The notes: generated from the sequence alone by a model not told the origin. A stretch of 64,000 bases of DNA from Karstenula rhodostoma CBS 690.94 (GCA_010093485.1 MU001501.1:1443052-1507051), one strand, 5' to 3'. Counted from the first letter of the stretch, positions 49,001 through 61,192 are shown. Translations and numbers: made by a program.

Positions 49001-51883
49001 CTGCGCGTTCCCTGCAGCCGGCATTGTGCCGGGAGCCAAGCTGTCGGAGGAGGAAAGGCATTGAAGAGACTGCAAACGCGTGACTAGGACCTCGAAGATC
49101 TTGTTGAGCGTTGGAAGATCCTGGAGCCAAGTGTTGACAACAGCGACAGCCTCTGTTCCTTCGTCACCAAGCAGATCGAGAAGGAGCAGTAGTGGCCTCG
49201 AAAGGACGGAGTGGAAGCTGACCCCCTGCGTGGCGAGACTCGAGATGCTCATCGCACTCGCGCGGCGTGATAGGATACCGCGCTTCTCGGACTGCAAGCT
49301 GAGCTCGTACATAGTATGCGTCCAGATGACTGCAAATCGTCGACTGGCATCGGCAAAGTGGATGCTTGGGGAGCCTTCAAGCGTGTCTTGTATCAAAATA
49401 GAAGACAACGCTGCTTCTACAACGTGATTCGAAGGAGACATATTGTGCAATTGCAATATGCACCTTACAGCCTCTACGTGATATTTCGGCATCAACGGGG
49501 AAAGATACTGCCAGAGAGCAGCAATCAAAGGGTGGATGATCTCGCCGACCTGAGATTCGTTAATGTACGGATCCGATGGTCTCGCAATCTGCAATCCAGT
49601 GAGGACTGTCGTAACGGCACTCAGGCGAGAAAAAGGCAACGGTGGACTACTTTTGCCGCCAGGCCTGGAGAGAACATGCTGGATGACTGCGAACGGCTCC
49701 ATGTCATTCAAAACGTCAAATTGCTGGACCTTCACAATGGCATTCGCCAGTATTTTGGAAGGAATCTCCGCAGAAATCTCGGAGTGGAGCTGGACGAATG
49801 CAAGGAACATCCGAGTCGATTCCTCAATGATAAAGTGACCAATCTCAGCGGCACTAAAAGGAGGATCTACCAGGTCCAAGCTTCCCTGCGACTCTTCGTA
49901 GAAGGCTTGTACTTTCTCTAGAACCACGCGTTTTGCTTCGCTTGCGTTGTCGCTGCTTTGGTGGTCTTCTTTTCCCCTAATTGCTCGTTCAGGCACTATC
50001 TGCACAAGGGAATCGACGATTTCAAGTGCGAGATCTACGACTTCTTGATCTTGAGTGGACAGGGTTGAAGCACTTCCGGCTTTACTGTTGAGCGCCGCAA
50101 GCGTGGAGAAGATCATGAGTGGCATGTGGTGAAACAGCATGTCTTCTTCTTTGAGATTAAAGCGAGACAAAACAAATTTGGCTAATCGCATCTGTCGAAG
50201 TGCATCTTGTCGGTTTGGAGGGGCGGACTCGAGTGAGGTCGTGACTAAATGGATCAATTTGCCCCAGATCAAGCCACTGTCGACTCCATCAAAGAATGTA
50301 CTTGCGCTTCGCAAGACCTCGTCAACTTGAGCTTTCGTAGCTGTGTCACTGTATGACTGGATGCTTTGCAGTGCAGGGAGGAAAATTTCCGGCACGATCA
50401 GTCCCCCGACTTCCCATCGGTCCATGAGAGATAGGCACACGCGGAAAGGCTTTGCGCGCTCGGCAGGATGCTTGGTAGGTCTGTTGATCATCTTCAACAC
50501 ACTCTGAGTCAGCGCTTCGAGGCCGAATTGAGAAAAGTAGGCGGCATGGTAAGATGAGGGGTCCGATGCTGCGCCATGTCTGTCTTGCGTCGGTGATGAA
50601 ACAGCGTCGTTGCCGTCGGTGTCGGGCGCCGGCTCGGGGCCAAGGAACCAAGCCCACAGCCTCCGATTCAAACTCATGTCTCTCCGCGAAACAACGCCTG
50701 CAGCTGCAGCTACTATTCGCTCTCGATCCTCTTTACCAATCCGGTCCTGCAGTACAGGCGAATCCAATGGCAGGTGTGTGACAAGCAAATCAAGAAAGCC
50801 TCGTTGTATCAAGAGCTGACTATCAAAGAGACCAGCTTCGAAACATCGAATAAGCAAGCCTGGCTCCGGGGTAATGGCGGCTTCGGCTTCGGCTGGCAAC
50901 CCTTCAGGTAGTGCACCGGACTCCCCTGGAAACGATGCGCGACGCTGGGGAAGACTGAACGTGGGCAAGCGACGCACAAGATAGGCAAGCGCGCCTTGCC
51001 TTCGTGAGGCATTGGTGATTGTCGCTAGAAAGAAACATTGCCAAAAGTGCGACGATCCAGCCTCGGTCCTTGCTTGTGAAATCTCGTCTGAATGGCTCTT
51101 TACAGCATTCCGTAGTTTATCCAGGGCAGATACCATCCGTTCAAAGTCTTCGCTCGTTTCGTCTTCCAACCCCGGGAGCAGAGATAGGATGACTGCCTTG
51201 AGCGCCGGGCGAAGGGCGGATGCGTCGAGCTGCAATATGTGGCTCTCGTATACGGACAGGAAGAGTGGACGGACCGAGAGCGAGGCAAAGGAGAGCACTG
51301 AGGAAAGTCCGGGAAAGTAGAGATTAAGATCACGAGCAAGGGCATCTTTCTGGGCTTGGGTCAGCGAATGTCGACCACGGGAACTGATTGGCATACACCA
51401 ATGGTCGCGAACAGGTACGAATACACTTCGAGCGCCTTCTGATGCACTCCAGAGGGCAATGTTGGATTCAAGCACTGCGCTAATCGGAGTGCGACTGCAT
51501 CGCTATGGGGAATGACTGTCGTCTCAGAAGGATGAGATTGCAGAGCCTGGAACACGACCATATGAGCGCAATCCCTCCGTGAACTAGATGGACATATTGA
51601 CCTTCAAAAGCCTTCCCAAGAACGATATGTAGTCGGCCCATTCCTGCTGTGCAGTGTCCCACAGCGCGAGTGCGCGCTCGACACCGGCTGCATAGCGACG
51701 GAAGCCTTTGTCCTTCTTTTGTAGCGCTATCAAGCTTCAGTAAGCTTGCACAAGCAGGAACCCAGTGGCCGCCCGTGACGTACCGTCTTCGGTGTGGTTG
51801 CGCGTTACGCGGGGCGATGGTGAGGAGCGACCGGAGCCCGTTGGCGAGAATATCTGGAGATTAGCGGAGGAATCAGGAGCCAT
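46076..51883 (-). CDS. DOP1: Dopey family protein Dop1
   Basis: Exons 51,883-51,784, 51,726-51,602, 51,546-51,397, 51,349-47,441 and 47,392-46,076 give 1866 residues, the usual size in filamentous fungi. The conserved Dopey N-terminal domain covers about residues 40-340: ERALALWDTAQQEWADYISFL, LRLAQCLNPTLPSGVHQKAL, ARDLNLYFPGLSSVLSFAS, SVRPLFLSVYE. The rest is helical repeat sequence without enzymatic motifs, including an APALRDLEFEIPLMTRLKSA segment. In yeast, Dop1 works with Mon2 and flippase Neo1 at Golgi and endosome membranes. For exon 3 the donor GTATGC after ATTGGT is chosen because the alternative one base earlier breaks the frame. The gene is divergent from the PPxY protein gene across 255 bp. 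Confidence 0.88.
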
Positions 51884-52138
51884 GCTGGGCCAGGCTTGTA
51901 ATGTCTGTGAGTCGGATGCAGCGCACTGGACATGCTGGCTAGAGCACTTGTTGCGTCCTCTTCGCGTCTGCCTGTTGGCAGGTGAGCTTCAACGCCCATC
52001 GCGCCTTCCTGACACGAACGCTCGGCGGACGCGTTTTTCCGCCTCCGCGGAGCCTCAAGCACGCCGCAGCGGGTTGACCCCACACGCGCTCCGGATCCCG
52101 CAGTAGTCCCCCCGGCTACCTGCAGCCGCACCATCTCC

Positions 52139-52614
52139 ATGGACCATCACGCACCCGTATGATAGAACCTCGTCTCTAGCACGTGTGTAATGCTGACGCT
52201 GGAAAGCCTCCACACAGCCCTACCCCTTCCGATCCCCCACCAGCCTGGGAACCCCCCGCACATCATCACCATCCCATCCATCACGACCCCCCGCCCGACC
52301 ACCACGATCCGCCAGGCTACCACGATGGGCCGGATGCGCCTCCTCCATCTTATGACGATGCCACCAACCCTCTGCTAGGCGGCGTACCTCCATCGTACCA
52401 CTACGGCACGTGGCAAGAGCCCGACGCCTCGTCCACAACAAGCACCGAAGTCGAGACAGCAGAGTCCGGGCTGCATGACTGGATCGGCCATGTTGTAGTC
52501 ATATCTTTCTTTGTTGCTATAATATATGGCTTTTGGTCGCTGCTTGCAAATCCGCCCGATGGGCTTAGCCATTTCCCGGGCTTCGGTCCAGATAGTCGTC
52601 CTCACCCTGGCTGA
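52139..52614 (+). CDS. Small single-pass membrane protein with three PPxY motifs
   Basis: Exons 52,139-52,156 (18 nt) and 52,207-52,614 (intron 50 bp, TGCTGAC branch site) give 141 residues. The N-terminal 75 residues are Pro/His-rich and contain three PPxY motifs: PPGY (41-44), PPSY (52-55) and PPSY (67-70). One transmembrane helix (about 99-119, VVVISFFVAIIYGFW) is followed by a short tail. PPxY motifs bind WW domains of Nedd4/Rsp5-type ubiquitin ligases. The combination of PPxY repeats and a membrane anchor is that of ligase adaptors such as yeast Bsd2, but there is no sequence similarity I can claim. The ATG is inferred from the splice; the long exon itself has no upstream ATG. Confidence 0.6.
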
Positions 52615-53224
52615 AGCACGGCCTGTACACACGGCATGATTCCAAGCACACGGACGACCAAAGTTGTGGGAAACCAAAACAACGCAAATCATGCCAGGGT
52701 CGAAATTTCTACCCTGCTTGGCTACGCCATGTCGCTCAACACGAATGCAAGCTCACGTTTCCGAATTTCGAAACCGCCAGGATCAACCCGTTGCAGCTTG
52801 CAGTCGCTATCAGTCTACCTGGCCACCAACAAGAAGGAATCAATCAAATGCTGTGGAACCCGCACAATCGTTCCAATCACACTCGTGGGGGCAACTTGGC
52901 GCGACTATGTTTCCGAAAGTCACCACTAAGCGCTCGTGAAGTTTCCAAAAGTGCCCACACCGACTCTGTGCTGAACATCGCCCCGCAACTCAGTTTCGTT
53001 CCGGTGCAGATGCAGATGCAGGTCATGCAGATCCTAATTCTGACCGTTGGACTGCAGGCAATACACATTACTTGATCCCTACCGAAAGACGACCGTGATC
53101 GAACGAATTATATGGATCCTTGCATGGTCATGTTTCGACAGTAGTATTTGGGAACATACAAAGCTATCGTGCCTACAGGGTATGGCCACCTCGACACACA
53201 CGCGTCGGCCGTGCAACTTTCAGT
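52615..53224. other. Intergenic between convergent genes
   Basis: No gene recognised. Short overlapping frames on both strands look random. Confidence 0.45.
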
Positions 53225-55285
53225 TTATAGGATCTGACCAAAGGTATCCGCAACTACAGAGCCTGGGTCGAACCACTCTACCACCTGCATGAGACTTCCC
53301 CGGAGTCGATTCCAGACTGCCCGGTCCCAGCCACCGTGCTCATGGTTGTGAACGTGGTTGGGAGGAGCACCATGCCTTGGTGGAGCACAGTGTCCACCCT
53401 GTCTTCGACCATTGTGTTGTGCATGCCCCGGTCCATCGTGTCCGCGACGCTCTCCTTCAGGACGGTGCACTCCCGGCGGCAGCCCCCAGTAGCCCCCGCC
53501 TACGCCATCTTCCGTTACGCATTGCGGGTTCCTGTGGTTCTCCAGGCTGCCCATCGGCCAGATTGGCACAAAGCAGACTTCCTCGTCCGCACACGATCCG
53601 CATTCTTTCCACGCCGTCCACTGCAGGTAGCCCACCAGGCCGTCGACGAGATCGAGTGCGCGGTAGGGTGGGCTAGACGTAGCTGCCACAGGGCGCGAGA
53701 GCGTAAGAGTCGACGCATCGAGCGCATTGAGTAGGGTGCTGCAGATGTGAGTTGTGACAGTGTGCAGCGTGGTGTGTGCAAGCGGAGGCGAGCTGCTCGG
53801 CGGAAGTGGCAACGGGGGAACGATCTGCGCGACGCAGCGCTCAGTCTCGAGGGAAGCATTGCGCGCGGAAGGAGAGACGAAGGGCCGGAGGAGTGCAGAG
53901 AGGTATTTCGCGAAAGCCTCGTTGCTGCTCCGGACAGACGCATCGGCGTGCAGATAATGAATCGCTTTACCGTAGCGCGTGACGACCATGTCCGCAACAG
54001 CTTGCCAATCCCTCCCCTCCCCTACTCCCCCGCCCCCGAGAACCATGGCGGTAACCGCGTCCCGTATCTTGCCTAACTGCTCCGGCGAAGCCTTCACAAG
54101 TCTCGGCTGCGGCGTATCGCTCGCAACATCGTTGTCCCACAGCCCCATCCCCATCCCCCCTTCCTCGCCATCATACGCAAACACACTCACGAAATCCTCG
54201 TAGTCCAGCGTCACCCTCCCACCACCGATCCCATGATACCGCCCACTCACAGCCTGGATATACCGCCACCCGCCAAACACCCTGCCCTTCCCCACACCAG
54301 GCGGCCCATCATACGCCACGACGCTCTCCCTCACCACCGTGCTCCCAAAGTCGCACAAGATGATTTCGAACCCTGCCTCCATGCGCAGGATGCCGTCTAT
54401 TTTGCTCTCCCACGGCGTAGATGCGAGGTCGCACAGCGCGCGGGCGCGGGCGATGTCGCCGCCCATGGGGGAGTCGTGCGGGACGGTATCGTCGAGGAGG
54501 AGGACGTCTTGCGTGTCGAGGGTGCCGTTTGAGGTTTTGGCGGCTGAGAGGCCGTCGATGTACAGGAGGCGGAGGGGCCGTGTGGGGATGTAGGTGTGGA
54601 GGTAGCCTTTGGCGGTGGTGGGAGGGGGGTGGGGTGGGTGGTTGGGGAAAGGGCGTTGGAGGTTGTCGTGGGGAGGAGGCGGGCTTGATGGACCGCTGTG
54701 GTGGAGGGGAGGCGGTGGTCGGTGCCGATCGTAACGCGGAGGGGGCGGCGGGTGTGGTTGTGTGAGAGAATCGTCATCTGGTTGCCCATGGGGATGTCCA
54801 GGCGGCGGATTCGGACGGCGATGCACATCAGGCGGTGGAGGCGTATGCGCGTGTCCTTGTCTCGACCACGGATCAGACCCCATGTCGCAATCTGCCTCGT
54901 GCTCAGGGCGTCGCGGTTCTTCCCACTCTTCCTCCTCCCTATTCCCATGCCCAGGCCCACGACCCGGTCGCCCTCCCCTTGGTCTCGCAAAGACAAGCGC
55001 ATGCTCCGGCTCAAAGGCCAGCCACTCCATGCCCTTCACCACCTCTTCACTCGGTGTGCCGTGGTACAACTGTGTCCCTGCAGGAACAGTCGCCATGAAG
55101 AAGGACATGCCGTTGTGGTTGAGCGAGGACCCCCACTGGCGCATCGACGAATGTATCGCGTTGAAGACGTGGTTTGCATTTCCCGCTTTGGTATCTTGTC
55201 TCCGCACGATAGGCGTAGCGGCTGCATTGGGTGCGAGAAGAGATGACAGAAGGAACGCCTGCAAAGAAAGAGACTGCACACGCAT
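53225..55285 (-). CDS. Secreted protein with Pro/His-rich insert, uncharacterised fungal family
   Basis: A single exon of 686 residues. The start at 55,285 is chosen because it opens with a signal peptide (MRVQSLSLQAFLLSSLLA) followed by a Kex2-like VRR at about 27-29. A longer frame starts 42 codons upstream without a signal. The folded parts show NHNGMSFFMATVPAGTQLYHGT and GMEWLAFEPEHALVFARP, then PLRLLYIDGLSAAK, FEIILCDFG and RVTLDYEDFVSVF. I recognise this as a conserved, uncharacterised family of ascomycetes with no assigned function. Between the first two conserved blocks lies a low-complexity insert of about 150 residues (105-250), rich in Pro, His, Asp and Glu. The C-terminus is Gly/His-rich with several Cys (ECGSCADEEVCF). 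It is probably extracellular or wall-associated; that is inference. Confidence 0.7.
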   Translation of the reverse strand: MRVQSLSLQAFLLSSLLAPNAAATPIVRRQDTKAGNANHVFNAIHSSMRQWGSSLNHNGMSFFMATVPAGTQLYHGTPSEEVVKGMEWLAFEPEHALVFARPRGGRPGRGPGHGNREEEEWEEPRRPEHEADCDMGSDPWSRQGHAHTPPPPDVHRRPNPPPGHPHGQPDDDSLTQPHPPPPPRYDRHRPPPPLHHSGPSSPPPPHDNLQRPFPNHPPHPPPTTAKGYLHTYIPTRPLRLLYIDGLSAAKTSNGTLDTQDVLLLDDTVPHDSPMGGDIARARALCDLASTPWESKIDGILRMEAGFEIILCDFGSTVVRESVVAYDGPPGVGKGRVFGGWRYIQAVSGRYHGIGGGRVTLDYEDFVSVFAYDGEEGGMGMGLWDNDVASDTPQPRLVKASPEQLGKIRDAVTAMVLGGGGVGEGRDWQAVADMVVTRYGKAIHYLHADASVRSSNEAFAKYLSALLRPFVSPSARNASLETERCVAQIVPPLPLPPSSSPPLAHTTLHTVTTHICSTLLNALDASTLTLSRPVAATSSPPYRALDLVDGLVGYLQWTAWKECGSCADEEVCFVPIWPMGSLENHRNPQCVTEDGVGGGYWGLPPGVHRPEGERRGHDGPGHAQHNGRRQGGHCAPPRHGAPPNHVHNHEHGGWDRAVWNRLRGSLMQVVEWFDPGSVVADTFGQIL

Positions 55286-58200
55286 GTTGGCGTCGCTGCT
55301 CCTGCTGAGGCGGTGCGGGCGCGCTATCGACGTGCAGCCAGCCTTGTATTTACCCAACTCTACAGTTGTCGCATGTACGACGGCAACGACAAAAGGTCTC
55401 GTACAAGACACCGCGGCGAGCTTACGAGGACTTTGCGCGTGTTTCCAAGTCTTACGAGGCAGCGGAGATGATCACGTAGCAGAGTCGACTCGTGTTTCTC
55501 CCGTTGTCAAGTTTGGGTTCGCCCATTACGCGTCCCCTTCTCGATGGCGGGCAGACCATGCCGTTGGTGGCTTAAGCCGAGCGATAAGATCGTGCTCGTC
55601 TGTTGGGCGTCTGCCAGTGCGTACGCGCGCACGAAGAGACCCCTCTTGCATCTGAGCAGGAACGGTGCGAAACTTTCCCCAGGTAGAGTGGACGTAGAAG
55701 TGGGAAATGCATGTATTCGCAACAAGCAAATCCGAGACGAGCGCACGTGCTCGACCAGGCCAATCGTCACGTTACGGGTAAGATGAAGAGACCCACCCCA
55801 GGGCTGAAAGTTCGGCGGACCAACTCTCGCGAGAGCAACACTTTGTAAATGAAACCGTCGCGCCCAGCCGCCGGGCAGGAGATCCATGCCATGCATCTAT
55901 ACGCGTGGTCAGAAGAAACCCATCGGACCTGCCGAGCGACACTCCACATGCTCTTTGGGGGCACCGAAATGCAGATCGTCGTTGTACGCGCCTCTAACTC
56001 TTTGGGTGCTAGAGTACGAGGCTCTCGGGTTGTAGCAAAAGTCCGCAGACCATTTGGTGAAGCGACCTGTGGAGACCGTAGGAACGAAGACTGTGCAAGC
56101 GCAGCGTCATCGTACGTCGAAGCGTTGAAATCTCCGTTCGTGCGCAGGCCCGAGACTGCAGCCCTGTGGGTTCGTAGACGAGTAACAGGACGCACTACCC
56201 GTAGGCTGTAGCACTACTGCGTCCGTGATCAATGTTTTGATGGCGCGCTGGAGACTTCCGCAGTGCTTGACAGTTGCCCCAGGTGGTAAGGTGTACGTCA
56301 CAGAGTACGCAGCCCTAATCGCAACGGTGCCGCCCCCTTCTTGCATCGTTGTTGAACCACAAGTCGGCGACTGAGAAAGCCCCTTGCGGGCACGACTGCG
56401 CGGCAAGCCTCTGCTATAACTCCGAGTAGCACACAGTGCGGCCAAGAATGCGTACAGTAGAATTCGGCCATCACGATGGACGGCCACCGAGAAGGCTACT
56501 CGAGTAGATTACCCTGTCGGCAACTCAAAAGCTTAACTTTCTGAAACGCGACCGATCCCACAGCCCACTCTCCGCACTCGCAAGCCAATAATAGATTCGG
56601 ATGACGGCATGTTCGCCCGGTGCCCCATTCTCCGGATCGCTCGACTGCACGTCTCAGAGCGGGAAGCTCTTACGAAGAACTAAGAGCGAAGCGACACAAC
56701 CGCGCCTTGCAGACCGGGCGATCAGTTGAGCCTCAGTTAGCGGGCTTGTCATGTCTTGTCAGTGTCACTGCGCGGCCTCGAGCCCGTCGTACTCAGCCTT
56801 GTCTCTCGTGCGCGCAGTCTCACCGTCTGCACTTCTCGCTCCTTGCGCTCAGCGATGCTTGAACCCGCATTGCATTGTCGGTGAAGCTTGACACTGGTGG
56901 GGGCCACTGTTTTTCAAACCCCATGAGGGTTGTTTGCCATGTGTAGGGACGCAATAACGATGCCTCTTCAATTCCAGTGTGAGATGGTAGCAGGCCAAAG
57001 CGATCGGCGCTAATGCAGGTTAAGCAGAACAGGTATAGCTTACGCATGCAGGGCGTCGCTTAGGCAACGAATCGCGAATTGTATCCGCCCCAACAGGGCT
57101 GCGTGGGGCGAAAGCGCAGGGAGACGAAGCCAGGCGCTTCTCGCATGCTCCTCCTCAGACGTGGGGCTGTGAGGCTGTGACACTTCCGACCATGTGGTTG
57201 GATGCAATATGCACATTTCTCATTGGTCGGAAACCACTTCGTCAAAAGGATCAGCCACGCGACGCAAAACGTGACCCCTCGTGAGCGATGGGCAGCTCAG
57301 GCCGACCACAGATCTTCGGGTGCATCCGCCCCGTTGTGCTGGGCCGTCCGGTGAGAGAACCCGATGTGAGGGAGATGCCGCGATGCTTAAACCTATTCAT
57401 AGCGAGAAGCCTGACGATTGCCGTTTGCTGAGGCGTTGAACCGCTGTCAGTGAAGGATCAGCAGGGCACGGAAGGTTGTCCGCATACGTGCCCTGCTTTC
57501 TTACGTATGACAAGAAGGGTAATGTACGTGAAGTTCCTGCAGGCGAGCTCAAGCAGGAAGTTCCTCCAGCCAACGTAAGCTGCAACAATACTTCCAGGTT
57601 GGAAAGGGGAACATAGATTGCGTTCGCTGACTGGTACGCCTTCAACAAGGTTTTTGAGCACAGGAATGCTGCCAATGTGCGGATTAAGCGCCGACCACGA
57701 GTAGTGTATGGCCTATCATGAGCCGCCACGGACGAGCATTGGAAGCTGAAGTGTTCCATCCGATGTAGTATCGAAGGCGTTGTTGAATGTGCCTTGCATT
57801 CCATCAATATGGCACAGAGCGACCTCCGTGAGCTTCAATCTTAGGAGCAGTACAGTAGCCACTGTGATGGTGCATCTGTTGGGTGTCGCGCTGTTCCTTT
57901 CGGTACAGAAGAAACACACCTGCCTAAGTACAACCCCTGCTTTCCCAGGCCTTGCGTTGATCTGCGTGGTCCGTCTGCGTGGTCCGCCTGCGTTCCCAAA
58001 CGAATGGAAAATTAGTGTCGACATCGGATGCAGGCGTGCAGAACTGCTGAGCCCATCTTGAACGATAGATCCAATGGATGTAAAGTTGAAGGAATGCCCA
58101 ACAGCGCGTATGCATTCTTGTCCACGTACAGCTGCGAACGCGGAGACATTTGACGCCCAGGTCCACAAGCTATCGCTGTAGCGTGCTTGCCGAATGTCAT

Positions 58201-58909
58201 TCGTGCGGGAACCATGCCTAGCTATTTGCAGGACGTGTCGAATCAGCCTTGTGGAAAGTTCAGGCCACCCGCACTAACTGCGGTCGTTTCAAACCCAAGC
58301 GGCTACCCAACCACAACCTGGCATGACGTTCAAACCCGCCAATGCCGACATGGGAAGGATGTCGTCTTGGTGGTGGCGGGTGGGCTGCGGTATCGTTAGA
58401 GCTCGGGAAGGCTGCAGTCAGTATAGCGAACAAGACGTGAGAACGAAAACCGCGACGAAAGGAAGTGAATGGAGACAAGTAATTTTGTATAGCTAGAGAT
58501 GCTGGAAATGCTTCCACAAGTATGGTGGGGAAGGCATTCCCATACCGTGGAGAAAGAGTGCGAGGTTCCCAAAGATCTAGGCACCTTCTTAATGCCCCTG
58601 TAAATCATCAAAACGCCATAATCATGCAATGCCCAGTTCCGTGGGCTTCTATAGTGTGTATAAAACGTGCAATCGGGTATCGTAAGTGATCGTAGAGGAA
58701 AATAGTGCGAAGGCTTTTGAGCTCGGCCCCAGGTCGACTTCGTAGCTTTTTGCACTGGACAGCCGGGTCCAGGTGCGGCCAGAGGTCATTGTAATGAATG
58801 TTGAGTCCCATATGCGTGGGATCGTCGTCTGCGCCGGGAGACCGGGGCTCCAGGCCGTCTCAAAAGGCGACGAGTGCCATCGAGACGAATAATGAGTAGC
58901 AGTAGCTGA
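55286..58909. other. Gene-poor stretch
   Basis: About 3.6 kb of normal base composition with no confident gene. Overlapping open frames of 60-150 codons lie on both strands without family signatures. The best candidate, at 55,909-56,487 (-), is listed separately. Confidence 0.45.
55909..56487 (-). pseudogene. Possible Cys-rich secreted protein frame broken by one stop
   Basis: An ATG frame from 56,487 begins with a basic residue pair and a hydrophobic stretch (ILLYAFLAALCA), resembling a signal peptide. It continues for 126 codons with four later Cys (TCGS, KHCGS, ASCYS, QGCSLG). It meets TGA at 56,107-56,109, but the same frame stays open for 65 more codons, with further Cys (RCACT, DFCYN, VECRS), to a stop at 55,909. 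This could be an effector-like gene disabled by a single base change, a gene with an intron I did not find (the GTACGA...CACAG at the stop is only 25 bp), or chance. No family recognised. Confidence 0.3.
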
Positions 58910-59786
58910 TCATGCCACCATCGATTTAGGACCTGAGCCATGTCTTGATGCTTTGAGGTGTATCCGCTTGACGTGGTCTCGCTGTTTGATCCGTAAGCTT
59001 CGTGGCTCCTCGTGAGGCGCTATGACTTACCATGTTGTCGACTCGGCTGAATACTCGATCGCAGCCATCCCAATCGCACAGGACCCCCGGGTTGTGCTTT
59101 GCTTCATGCCGCGCGAGATCCTTTTTGCTGGAGAAACCGCCACCGGTAGCTTGAGGACACCCTTCATGACGGCAGAAGAAGGACTTGGTGTGCCTCTTGT
59201 GGTGCTTCCTGAGATCGCAACCCCTGGTAAAGACCGCTCTTGATGTGCAGCCAGGATACGCGCAGCTCCAAGTGCCGTTCTTGTTGGGGAACCCGTATGC
59301 CCTCAGATCTGGGGAGCTCGGTGAGAGCGAACGAGAGAGGGAAGGCGGTGATCTTTCTGTCCCGCGGGTAGAAGGAACACCCAGGCTAGATGACGCTGAG
59401 AGCGACCTGGAAGGGCGAACAGCGCCCATGGGCTGTGGCATGTATCTCGAGTCCGGGGCAAGCGTCTGGTGGGTGTTCATTGCGGTAAGCGGCGGGTAGG
59501 ACGAGTAGGTTACATGCGTTTGCGGCATCGGGAGTGGTTGTGATGTCCAGTAGCTCTGTGGCGGATACGGCGAGCTAACTACAGGCTGAACAAACTCATT
59601 TCCTGAAGGGTAGATGTGTCCGTGGGTAGGTTGCGTTGTTGGTGGTCGATGTGCCATCTGGTGTAGAGGGGGCGAGTACATGATGCTAGGAGGTGATGAA
59701 CATGAGCTTGAAGGGAAGAGGTGGCCCATTCCGTCGTTCTGTGCCAGGAGTACCATCTCGGCCTCGTGGGAGTAGAAGTTCGCCAT
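58910..59786 (-). CDS. C2H2 zinc-finger protein, likely transcription factor
   Basis: Exons 59,786-59,031 and 58,981-58,910 (intron 49 bp) give 275 residues. The N-terminal two thirds are Pro/Ser/Gln-rich and disordered, with MANFYSHEAEMVLL at the start. The C-terminal third has three Cys2His2 fingers: CAYPGC...HHKRH, CRHEGC...HEAKH, and CDWDGCDRVFSRVDNMRDHVKRIH (C-x4-C-x12-H-x4-H). The third finger's two His residues are encoded by the second exon, so splicing is required for an intact finger; the unspliced frame loses both. This arrangement is typical of fungal regulators that bind DNA at promoters. Target genes are unknown. The start at 59,786 is the first ATG; the frame extends upstream only to a TTG. 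Confidence 0.8.
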
Positions 59787-60839
59787 GTCTGTGTCGTGCT
59801 GCCGATGGATCAAGTGTCGAGACGATAGAGTGTAGGTGGAAGGGTTGTGCGCCGGCTTTAGAAGTCGAATGAGATGTGAGGGCGAGGCGACGGTATATCA
59901 GTCAGGAAGGCCAGTGCGTTTGAATGAAGTGCTTAGGTGAAGGGTGACAACAAGTATGGTGTGTTTCAACAAGTGGGCCAGGTCGGAGAGGGTTAGGGCG
60001 CAAGTAGGGCTGTACTGAATAGTCCGGGTGTAAGTTTAGCTCAACGAGGGTCTGGGATGGGTGCTTTTCCGTGACATAAGGCTGGTACCGTGGAGCAGTG
60101 TGGCGGACCGTGGCGGAGCCGCGATGTCTCGCACTTGCTGGCTTGGGATGATTGGCCCCTGGAAGCGGCCTAACGTTGACCAAGTTGGAAAATTGAAGGT
60201 GGGTTTTCGAGCAGGTCAAGGGAGTATGGCGTCGACGCAACAAGGCGCAGGCGGGAAAGGGAGCTTATGGTACTGTCAGGCTCGATAAGAGTCGATCTCA
60301 CGTAGGGAGGCTATCACGATAAATAGAGGAGCGACTAAAAGAGGGCCCCAGACGTGGACCAGGGCCGCTCACCACGGCCGTGCCCTGGCTTCCACTTTGG
60401 AGACGGCATCGTGGCTGCTTCCTCCCGCTTCAGCAGGAGTGCATAAGTGTTCACAAATGGGTTGCAGGGTCGAGTGAGCCTTGGAGACGACCAGCCGATC
60501 CCTGCGACTGGGGTGCGTACCGCCATGACGGGAAGTAACAAGCTCTGGCTCCAGCGCGGTGCTCTGACGGGTCCGACTAGGGTCGACCCCAGGGCGCGTG
60601 CAATCAAACTGACGTCCTCGAGCGCATATGCAGCCGGGCGGCACCTCCAGGCCAGCCCCCTGGGCGCCGGACAACGGCGTATCGGTGATGGAAGGCTTCT
60701 AGAAGGAGTCGCTTTCTGGAACAAGTGCCTCAGGTCTTCTCCGAGCTTTGGGTGGGCGGCGTGTAACGGACACGGCGAAGGGTCTTGTGCCGTGCCGTGG
60801 TGTGCTGTGCTGTACAGTAAGACGACACCGAAGGCGGCA

Positions 60840-60863
60840 GGGCAGGGCAGGGCCGGGCAGGGG
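60840..60863 (+). other. G-quadruplex-type motif
   Basis: Five runs of three or more G separated by two-base spacers (GGGCAGGGCAGGGCCGGG and on). This satisfies the standard intramolecular quadruplex pattern. It lies about 1.05 kb upstream of the zinc-finger start codon. Confidence 0.6.
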
Positions 60864-61192
60864 CGCAAAAAGCGGTTCCCCAGAGCAGCAGGGTGGTGGG
60901 TGGTGGGTGGTAGCGTCGACGATCGCGCACGCAAAGGAGCAGTGTCGGTGTGGTGTTTAGCGCGCTGCCCGGGCGACTCGCAAAGGCCGGTCGAGTGCAA
61001 GCAACAGCACGTAACACCGGCAGAGCGCAGCCGGACGGCCTTGGATGCGTGGCTGCTCGTTGGCGCGGGGGCCGCATCGGGCAGAGACGAGCCAGCAGCC
61101 CATGGTATATTTAGGCCATGATAGGACCGAGAAGCGATGGCAAAGCCCTATGATCTGATCAGTCCATTTCCGAGTCAGAGCGGTTTCATGCG

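Noticed and set aside
60447..61121. 224-codon + strand frame in the gene-free region
   Set aside because: Arises from G-rich low-complexity sequence; no protein-like features and overlapped by equally long frames on the other strand.
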